The notes beneath the pieces are model-generated. The model saw only the letters and a program-made list of their open reading frames with translations, did not search any database and was not told the origin of the DNA. From Candidatus Zixiibacteriota bacterium (GTDB taxonomy: Bacteria; Zixibacteria; MSB-5A5; GN15; PGXB01), in NCBI GenBank assembly GCA_024230695.1, contig JAAERC010000071.1, forward strand, positions 1-5,295: DNA of 5,295 nucleotides, in the 5' to 3' direction. Every line of letters starts with the position of its first letter. The first letter of the stretch is position 1. Below, in pieces: positions 1-5,295 of the stretch. The translations under genes and the position numbers were made by a program.

Positions 1-1
1 A

Positions 2-2056
2 CTTGGTTTGATATTAGTCGTTCTACTCCTCCCGCTTTTCCTTAACGTCCGAACCGCCTTCTGGGTGGCCATGGGAATACCAGTCACAATGCTGGGCGCA
101 ATATTTCTACTACCCAAATTTGACTCATATCTTGACACTATCACCTTGACCGGATTGGTATTGGTCATCGGAATAATTGTTGATGACGCTATTATTGTCG
201 CCGAAAATATTTATGCCCGACGAGAAAAGGGTGACTCTCCACTCGATGCAGCTGTCAATGGGATCGCCGAGGTTTTCCAACCGGTACTAACTACAGTCCT
301 GACAACATTTTTGGTTTTTGCTCCGATGTTTTTTATGCCAGGTATTTTTGGAAAATTTATTTTTGTTATTCCATTAGCAATCAGTTTGGCACTTTTTATA
401 TCACTGGGCGAAGTGATGATTATTCTCCCGGCACATCTACATAAGGGATTAAGGAAAATTAAAAACTCATCACAAGCAACTGGTCGAACATGGTTCAACC
501 CGGTGAGAGAAAGTTTTGGACGGGCCTTACATAAGGCGCTAAAATTCAGATACCTGTTTGTACTATTATCAGTAATCATGTTAGTTGGTTCATTGTGGTA
601 TTCCGGTAATTATATTAAATTTATCCTTTTCCCCGGTTATGCGGCGCAGAAATTTTATGTATTAGTTGAGATGCCAACCGGAACCGCCCTTAAAACGACA
701 TCTGAAAAAGTAAAAGAAGTCGAACAATTGATCGCAACTTTGCCCGATGAAGAACTTGGTTCATTTAATACTCGTATTGGCGTGAATGTCATGCTTAACG
801 CCGAAAGCGAAAACTATGCCGCCATGGCGGTTACATTGACACCGTACAATAAGCGAACCCGCACTGCAGATTTGATAGTAGAGGAGTTGAGGGCTAAATC
901 GAAAGATATGAAAGGTTTTAAAGAGATCATATTTTCGATTGAAACCGGCGGACCTCCAGTCGGCAAACCAATTAATATTCGGATTGCCGGGTCTGATAAT
1001 GAACTACGAACCAAACTGGCCGATTCGGTTGAGACATTTATTTCCTCAATAAATGGCGTTAAAGATATTACTCGTGACGATAAAGGTGGCAAAGATCAGG
1101 TTGTCATTGATGTTGATTACGACAAACTGTCCCGGCTGGGATTGACTGTAGCCGATATTGCGCAGAATGTTCGGATCGCGTATGACGGTGAAGTGGTTAC
1201 ATCGGTACGTTACGGCGAAGAGGATGTTGACTTCAGAGTTATCATGGATGAAGAAGCGCGGCATAATATTGATTATCTCCATAACTTACGGATTCCCAAT
1301 CAGCGTGGTCGGTTGATCCCGTTAAAAGATGTGGCCAAACTAAAATCGGGGCCGGGTAAATCTGATTTCCGTCATTATAATGGTGAACGGACTATCACTA
1401 TCGATGCTGATTTGGACCAGGATATTGTTACTTCTATTGAGGTCACCGATGAGTTGTTCGCCCATTTTGATATTGAAACAAACTGGCCCGGGTTGCAGTT
1501 GGGGCTTGGCGGTGAGGCGGTCGAGACCGAAGAATCGATGGTCGGGTTGTACCGTACAATGGTCATTGCACTTATTGCCGTATATTTTCTGTTAGTACTA
1601 TTATTCAATTCTTTCACCCAGCCGTTTATGGTTATGGTCGCGATTCCGTTTGGGATCATTGGCGTTATTATTACTTTTGGCCTGCATGGTGAACCGTTCA
1701 GTTTTGTCGCCATCATGGGAATCGTCGGGTTGTCCGGGGTGGTGGTGAATGATTCGCTTGTTCTGGTCAACCATATCAACCGGCTAAAAAAAGAATCCCC
1801 CGAGGCCGATATGAAAAAAATTGTGGCCCAGGGAACCGAGGAAAGACTCCGCGCGATTGTTATGACCACGCTTACAACTGTCGTGGCACTTTTGCCCTTG
1901 GCATATGGAATTGGCGGAACAGCCGTCTTTATGTCACCAATGGCTCTGGCACTTGGGTGGGGATTATTGTTTGCGACGCCGTTAACACTGGTTTTGGTAC
2001 CTTCTATTTATGTGATAGGGCAGGATATTGGAAAATTGATAGGGAAGAAAAAATAA
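2..2056 (+). CDS. RND-family efflux permease (HAE-1/AcrB-like), 5' partial
   Basis: This is the C-terminal part of a proton-driven RND export permease of the inner membrane, which normally works with a periplasmic adaptor and an outer-membrane channel. The frame is open from base 2 with no start; the TTG at base 8 encodes an internal Leu. 684 residues are visible, against about 1020-1060 in the family. TM4 carries the paired aspartates (residues 61-62, bases 182-187) matching D407/D408 of AcrB, so about 346 residues are missing. In order: TM2 end to TM6 (about 1-148) with an LPAHL motif at 142-146; TM7 (about 182-202); the second periplasmic loop (about 203-512) with GGPPVGKPI at 316-324; TM8-TM12 (about 519-673); and a Lys-rich tail ending in TAA. 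The TM11 residues R615 and T622 match AcrB R971 and T978. The AcrB K940 position is Asn583, followed by Asp584. The family call is firm. The substrate (drug, lipid or other hydrophobic compound) cannot be read from the sequence, and the DD pair with the LPAHL motif argues for HAE-type rather than metal-type export. Confidence 0.96.
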   Translation, partial: LGLILVVLLLPLFLNVRTAFWVAMGIPVTMLGAIFLLPKFDSYLDTITLTGLVLVIGIIVDDAIIVAENIYARREKGDSPLDAAVNGIAEVFQPVLTTVLTTFLVFAPMFFMPGIFGKFIFVIPLAISLALFISLGEVMIILPAHLHKGLRKIKNSSQATGRTWFNPVRESFGRALHKALKFRYLFVLLSVIMLVGSLWYSGNYIKFILFPGYAAQKFYVLVEMPTGTALKTTSEKVKEVEQLIATLPDEELGSFNTRIGVNVMLNAESENYAAMAVTLTPYNKRTRTADLIVEELRAKSKDMKGFKEIIFSIETGGPPVGKPINIRIAGSDNELRTKLADSVETFISSINGVKDITRDDKGGKDQVVIDVDYDKLSRLGLTVADIAQNVRIAYDGEVVTSVRYGEEDVDFRVIMDEEARHNIDYLHNLRIPNQRGRLIPLKDVAKLKSGPGKSDFRHYNGERTITIDADLDQDIVTSIEVTDELFAHFDIETNWPGLQLGLGGEAVETEESMVGLYRTMVIALIAVYFLLVLLFNSFTQPFMVMVAIPFGIIGVIITFGLHGEPFSFVAIMGIVGLSGVVVNDSLVLVNHINRLKKESPEADMKKIVAQGTEERLRAIVMTTLTTVVALLPLAYGIGGTAVFMSPMALALGWGLLFATPLTLVLVPSIYVIGQDIGKLIGKKK

Positions 2057-2244
2057 TTTGATCATATTGCCTTAATATCATTGGATACAAAAACTTGAAT
2101 AAATTGGCGTTCCTTAATTGATGAACTTCGAAATTATTTGAGGGAAACTGCTTAAGCCAAAGAAACTGATTTACATGATTATAATGATGCAATTCAATGG
2201 CTTACTATTGTTGATTTGATAATATTTCAAATTCCATTTTCCTT

Positions 2245-2291
2245 TATATGGCGAACTACGAATGAAGTTTGTGTCAATTTTGCGCCATATA
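2245..2291. repeat. Inverted repeat, 9-bp perfect arms with 29-nt loop
   Basis: The left arm TATATGGCG (2245-2253) is exactly complementary to the right arm CGCCATATA (2283-2291). Within the loop, AACT (2254-2257) can pair with AGTT (2266-2269). The arms are more G+C rich than the surrounding bases. There is no T-run after the hairpin on either strand, so it is not a typical rho-independent terminator. It could help end or stabilise transcripts of the permease gene, be a remnant of a small repeat element, or be chance. The complementarity is seen directly; any function is unproven. Confidence 0.4.
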
Positions 2292-2373
2292 GCGGTACAA
2301 GAATATTAGAATACACTCAAACAGATAATTAGTGTCTTATATGTTGGGCTTTATGAATCTAAGGGAATTACTG

Positions 2374-2396
2374 TTGATCAAATAAGTATACTTATT
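2374..2396. repeat. Overlapping perfect palindromes between the convergent genes
   Basis: AATAAGTATACTTATT (2381-2396) is a perfect 16-base palindrome. It shares base 2381 with a perfect 8-base palindrome, TTGATCAA (2374-2381). The pair lies 8 bases beyond the stop codon of the regulator gene on the - strand. As RNA the longer palindrome could fold only into a short A-U stem of about 6 pairs with a TATA loop, without a clean U-run, so it would be a weak terminator at best. A protein-binding site is possible, but its position at the 3' ends of both genes does not favour an operator. Confidence 0.4.
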
Positions 2397-2403
2397 ATTC
2401 GAA

Positions 2404-5295
2404 CTATATATTATTGATTTGCTTGATTATATTATTAAAGAAATATGATATTTCTCTATCGGGTGAAAGATCAAGCTCTTTTTTTAGGAGTTTTTCATAA
2501 TTTCTATATGTTTTCATCGCCTGAAAAATATTTCCGTTTTTTACCTGGATTTTCATAAGTTGCACAACACCCTGCCCCCATAGTGGATCAAGCTTCAGCC
2601 CATTTTGCAAAACAGTGATACCTTCTTCATATCTATTCTTTTTATAGAGATATTTTGAGAACGCAAGGGTTCCATCGAGATAAAGTTTCTGAAGTCTTTC
2701 GCCATATTCAATTGAATAGTCCTCATACCTTTGTTCCGGGATCAATTCACCCTTATACATCTCCAAGGCTCTAATTATTTCTTTTTCAGAGGATTCATCA
2801 AAGACATAATTTTTATCAATGGAGATTATCCCCTTCTTTAATGTATCCTCAAACATAAATGTATCAATTTGGGAACCATCGGGAAGTTCTAAATAGTACT
2901 GTTGATTAGTATATTTAATATATGACTTGCCTCTTGGTTCATATAATGGATCCAATGCTTTTCTCAGATCACCGACCGATGTTTGCAAAATTGATTTTCC
3001 TTTTGAAAGATTACTATCGGGCCAAAGGAATTCAATGATCTTTTCCTCATGAATCGGCTGTGGATGCTCGACCAGAAGGATCTGAAACAGCATTTTGGAT
3101 TTTTTTCGGTTTATTGAAATTAATTTCCCTTTTGATAAGACAGTAAACTGCCCCAACAATTTAATATTTAGATCCGGCAGTGATACTTCCTTGATTTTCG
3201 TTACATATTTTTTTGATAATCGAGCCAGCTCTTTATTGGATCGATCAGTACACCTAGAGATAGACTTATTTAATCCTCGTATTTTCAAGTCAATTGCTGA
3301 TTTAATAAGCCTTGATTTTTCAACCGCCGTACATCGACCATGATCCAATTCATCATTAAATACGCTGGTAAGATCAATAATAAAATCTCCAGAAATAAGC
3401 CTGGCGGCCGTGCCGGATAAAATATTGTATCTGATTGCTTTGGAATACACAAAACCTGTTATAAGATCATTGGCTAATAGGTACGAGTCCCAATTTAGTT
3501 TTTCTAATAAGGTCAAACCTTTTTTGAGATATTTTTTAAATTCTAAATTCCCTTTTGCCTTATACAAACAATAAGCCATCAGGAAATTTCCAGAAACTTG
3601 CCAGGGAATCAATTTACACTTAGTGCTTACCTTAAGCAATTCCTCAATATATTGCTTACTTTCATCATACTGTTCTTCCAATATCAAGCCAACACTGCAT
3701 TTCACAAGATATGGAAGTCGATTCTCTTTTTGACTTTTTGCGGGAGGTATATCTTCGGCTTTTATTATTTCCTCAATATTACCGTTCAGCAAATTGTAAT
3801 ATTCTATAAGAATTCCGACATTCACCATTTCATGCTGACCGTACTTTGAGGCTAATTGATAGGCTTTTTTTAAATATTCAATCCCTTCGATCTTTTCGCC
3901 CAAATACCATAAGGATGTCCCTTTGATTCGATTAATATCAACAAGCACGCCAATATTGGATAAATTGTACTTAAGGCAAATATCCTCGCACTGTTCAATT
4001 GTTTCCAAAGATTCTGTTAACCGACCCATTTCATTTTCTATAAGGCCCTTATTAACCAGTGCAATGGGCAGGGGAGCAAACATCTCATCTGAAATACATG
4101 TTTTGATTGTACTATCATATTCGGCCAATGCTGGTTCTGACCTACCCAGATTGTGCTTTAAAAAGGAAATATTATTTTGTGCCACGACCTGATTTACTCT
4201 TGATTTTTCGCCATAATACTCAATTGCTTTTTGCAGATGTTTTATGCCGGGTTCATACTGCAGCTCAAAACCGGCTGAGACACCAAGAATATGCTCAACG
4301 GCCGCCTTGATCGGATCGCCAAACGGGCCAAATTCCTTATTAAATTTGATCCATTTCTTTTTTAACGTTTGATAGTATGGTTTTTGGACAACAAAAAGAT
4401 AGGCCCACTGCATTTGAAACCAAAGATTTCCATGGATAGGATCGCTTTTACCAAAATATTCAGGTTTCAGCTTTTTTGACAAATACTCGACCAGTTTTAT
4501 ATTCTGGCCGGTCATCGAAAATATATTTGTTTTGATTTTTATATATAAGGGATGAGTCTGCTTTTTCCTTGGAAACTGCTCCAGCCATTTACCGATTTGG
4601 GCCTGGTTATTTTGTTGGACAATAGCAAACCACTCATTATTTATCAACTCCAGCGCCGCTTCATAGTCGGGCAGATCGATCAACAGAGCAATCGACTCAA
4701 TGATCTGCTTATTTGATAAATAGTAATCTGACGCCGACATATATAATTTCTGATAAACGTCGTTCGAATAGTTCTGCTTAAATACATTTGAGGCCGACTG
4801 TCTTAATAAAGGATGCAATCTATAACTGTTTTTTTCAGGTAAAATAAAACAAGGGATCGACGAGTTTTTCAACAGATTTAAATATTTTTTTATTTTATTG
4901 CGATCTTTATAAATAATAGAACAGGTCTCCTCCGACAGGACATCAAAAACAGAGCTTTTCGCCAAAAAATCCAATAGTTCGGGAGCTACTTCAGATAATA
5001 GCTCATCTTCCATATATTCTTCAATCGAGTTTGATCCCTTAATAGTGTCAATAATATTTGTACTATGATGAATTCCTTTTTTCTGCAGGATCTCCAATAT
5101 CAGACCAATATTAACGCACCAGCCGGATGTTAATTTCCATAATTGCTCCAACTCTTTTTCCTTGATTTGGGAATTCAACCGAGTTTTAATAACATCATCA
5201 AATTCAGTCAAATTGAAAGCCATCTCTTTTTGAGTGATTATCTCGGCCTTATTATTTACTTTGAGTTTTTGGATATGCAGTGAAGGTCTGACTCG
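2404..5295 (-). CDS. STAND (MalT-like)-TPR-SARP/BTAD transcriptional regulator, 5' partial
   Basis: This is a large cytoplasmic signal-integrating DNA-binding regulator; 963 residues are visible and the N-terminus lies beyond base 5295. The ATG at 5223-5221 is not the start. The frame is open upstream, and its 24 extra residues (starting RVRPSLHIQKLKV) match the SR..P.L.L.RL segment of MalT/LAL-type STAND ATPases. Domains by visible residue: the ATPase tail, with FNLTEFDD (27-34) and TSGWCVNIGLIL (56-67); a winged-helix-like segment at about 85-170 ending in YRLHPLLRQ; a long helical TPR-like region at about 175-685, clearest at 352-362, 415-443 and 454-486; an OmpR/SARP-type winged helix at about 707-814, with LWPD at 757-760 and a probable recognition helix at 768-781; and a BTAD domain at about 814-959. 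The stop is TAG (2406-2404). Walker A and B motifs would lie outside the window. By family analogy, ligand or protein binding to the TPR part would drive ATP-dependent oligomerisation and promoter binding. Inducer and targets are unknown. The adjacent pump is convergent and not evidently a target. Confidence 0.93.
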   Translation of the reverse strand, partial: RVRPSLHIQKLKVNNKAEIITQKEMAFNLTEFDDVIKTRLNSQIKEKELEQLWKLTSGWCVNIGLILEILQKKGIHHSTNIIDTIKGSNSIEEYMEDELLSEVAPELLDFLAKSSVFDVLSEETCSIIYKDRNKIKKYLNLLKNSSIPCFILPEKNSYRLHPLLRQSASNVFKQNYSNDVYQKLYMSASDYYLSNKQIIESIALLIDLPDYEAALELINNEWFAIVQQNNQAQIGKWLEQFPRKKQTHPLYIKIKTNIFSMTGQNIKLVEYLSKKLKPEYFGKSDPIHGNLWFQMQWAYLFVVQKPYYQTLKKKWIKFNKEFGPFGDPIKAAVEHILGVSAGFELQYEPGIKHLQKAIEYYGEKSRVNQVVAQNNISFLKHNLGRSEPALAEYDSTIKTCISDEMFAPLPIALVNKGLIENEMGRLTESLETIEQCEDICLKYNLSNIGVLVDINRIKGTSLWYLGEKIEGIEYLKKAYQLASKYGQHEMVNVGILIEYYNLLNGNIEEIIKAEDIPPAKSQKENRLPYLVKCSVGLILEEQYDESKQYIEELLKVSTKCKLIPWQVSGNFLMAYCLYKAKGNLEFKKYLKKGLTLLEKLNWDSYLLANDLITGFVYSKAIRYNILSGTAARLISGDFIIDLTSVFNDELDHGRCTAVEKSRLIKSAIDLKIRGLNKSISRCTDRSNKELARLSKKYVTKIKEVSLPDLNIKLLGQFTVLSKGKLISINRKKSKMLFQILLVEHPQPIHEEKIIEFLWPDSNLSKGKSILQTSVGDLRKALDPLYEPRGKSYIKYTNQQYYLELPDGSQIDTFMFEDTLKKGIISIDKNYVFDESSEKEIIRALEMYKGELIPEQRYEDYSIEYGERLQKLYLDGTLAFSKYLYKKNRYEEGITVLQNGLKLDPLWGQGVVQLMKIQVKNGNIFQAMKTYRNYEKLLKKELDLSPDREISYFFNNIIKQINNI

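Larger units (their letters stand above)
2057..2403. other. Convergent intergenic region, no confirmed gene
   Basis: This A+T-rich stretch lies between the stop codons of the two convergent genes. No reading frame in it has both a credible start with a ribosome-binding site and a recognisable product. The longest + strand open frame, 2156-2332 (58 codons), has no ATG and follows in-frame stops at 2096-2098 and 2153-2155. A second open frame, 2310-2417 (35 codons), also lacks ATG. They may be remnants of a decayed gene or chance. The region contains three inverted repeats (2214-2232, 2245-2291 and 2381-2396). None is followed by a good T-run, so no strong intrinsic terminator is visible for either gene. 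I see no tRNA, rRNA, CRISPR repeat or insertion-sequence end here. Confidence 0.7.

Noticed and set aside
1375..1869. 164-codon open frame on the - strand inside the permease gene
   Set aside because: It lies fully antisense to a well-supported RND domain, its product resembles no family, and it is explained by the codon bias of the + strand gene.
2180..2185. TATAAT on the + strand as a -10 box
   Set aside because: No -35-like hexamer lies 16-18 bases upstream and no start codon with an intact gene follows.
2004..2192. 62-codon open frame on the - strand spanning the permease 3' end and the gap
   Set aside because: It overlaps the conserved permease C-terminus antisense, its product is unrecognisable and no ribosome-binding site is evident before its ATG.
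2214..2232. Small hairpin ATTTGA/TCAAAT with a 7-base loop followed by a T-rich stretch, as a terminator of the pump gene
   Set aside because: The stem is only 6 A-T rich pairs and the following bases (TCCATTTTCCTTT) are interrupted by C, so it is too weak to call.
2243..2277. Possible - strand promoter: TTGACA (2277-2272) with TATAAA (2248-2243)
   Set aside because: The spacer is 23 bases, too long for a sigma-70 type promoter, and there is no gene downstream in that direction except antisense to the pump.
3095..4310. Several + strand open frames of 67-89 codons opposite the regulator
   Set aside because: They are antisense to the continuous regulator frame with its TPR and DNA-binding domains, and have no recognisable products.

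Overview
The window holds two large convergent genes, both cut by the window edges, separated by about 350 bases of A+T-rich DNA with no clear gene. On the + strand, bases 1-2056 encode the C-terminal two thirds of an RND-superfamily inner-membrane efflux permease. On the - strand, bases 5295-2404 encode the C-terminal part (963 residues visible) of a very large transcriptional regulator. Its layout is the end of a MalT-like STAND ATPase module, a long TPR-type helical region, an OmpR/SARP-type winged helix and a BTAD domain.

Organism: an RND permease of the HAE-1 type implies a Gram-negative (diderm) bacterium. Base composition is moderately A+T rich and uneven. Large regulators of this kind, with a C-terminal SARP/BTAD module, are known from environmental bacteria, so an uncultivated or environmental diderm (for example FCB-group or deltaproteobacteria-like) is plausible. 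I cannot assign a phylum from the sequence alone.

Layout: (1) 1-2056, RND permease, with about 345 N-terminal residues lying upstream of the window; (2) 2057-2403, a convergent intergenic region with weak inverted repeats and some coding-like but interrupted reading frames, but no strong intrinsic terminator, RNA gene or mobile-element end that I can see; (3) 2404-5295, the regulator. Its reading frame stays open through base 5295, and the 24 residues upstream of the first in-frame ATG (5223) fit the family. That ATG is therefore internal and the real start, with the ATPase P-loop, lies beyond the window.

How they work together: the genes are convergent and do not share an operon. Nothing in the sequence shows that the regulator controls the pump. 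The pump would normally belong to an operon with a periplasmic adaptor and perhaps an outer-membrane channel upstream of base 1. The regulator's targets are unknown. I found no convincing new multi-gene system here; the most notable item is the domain order of the regulator.
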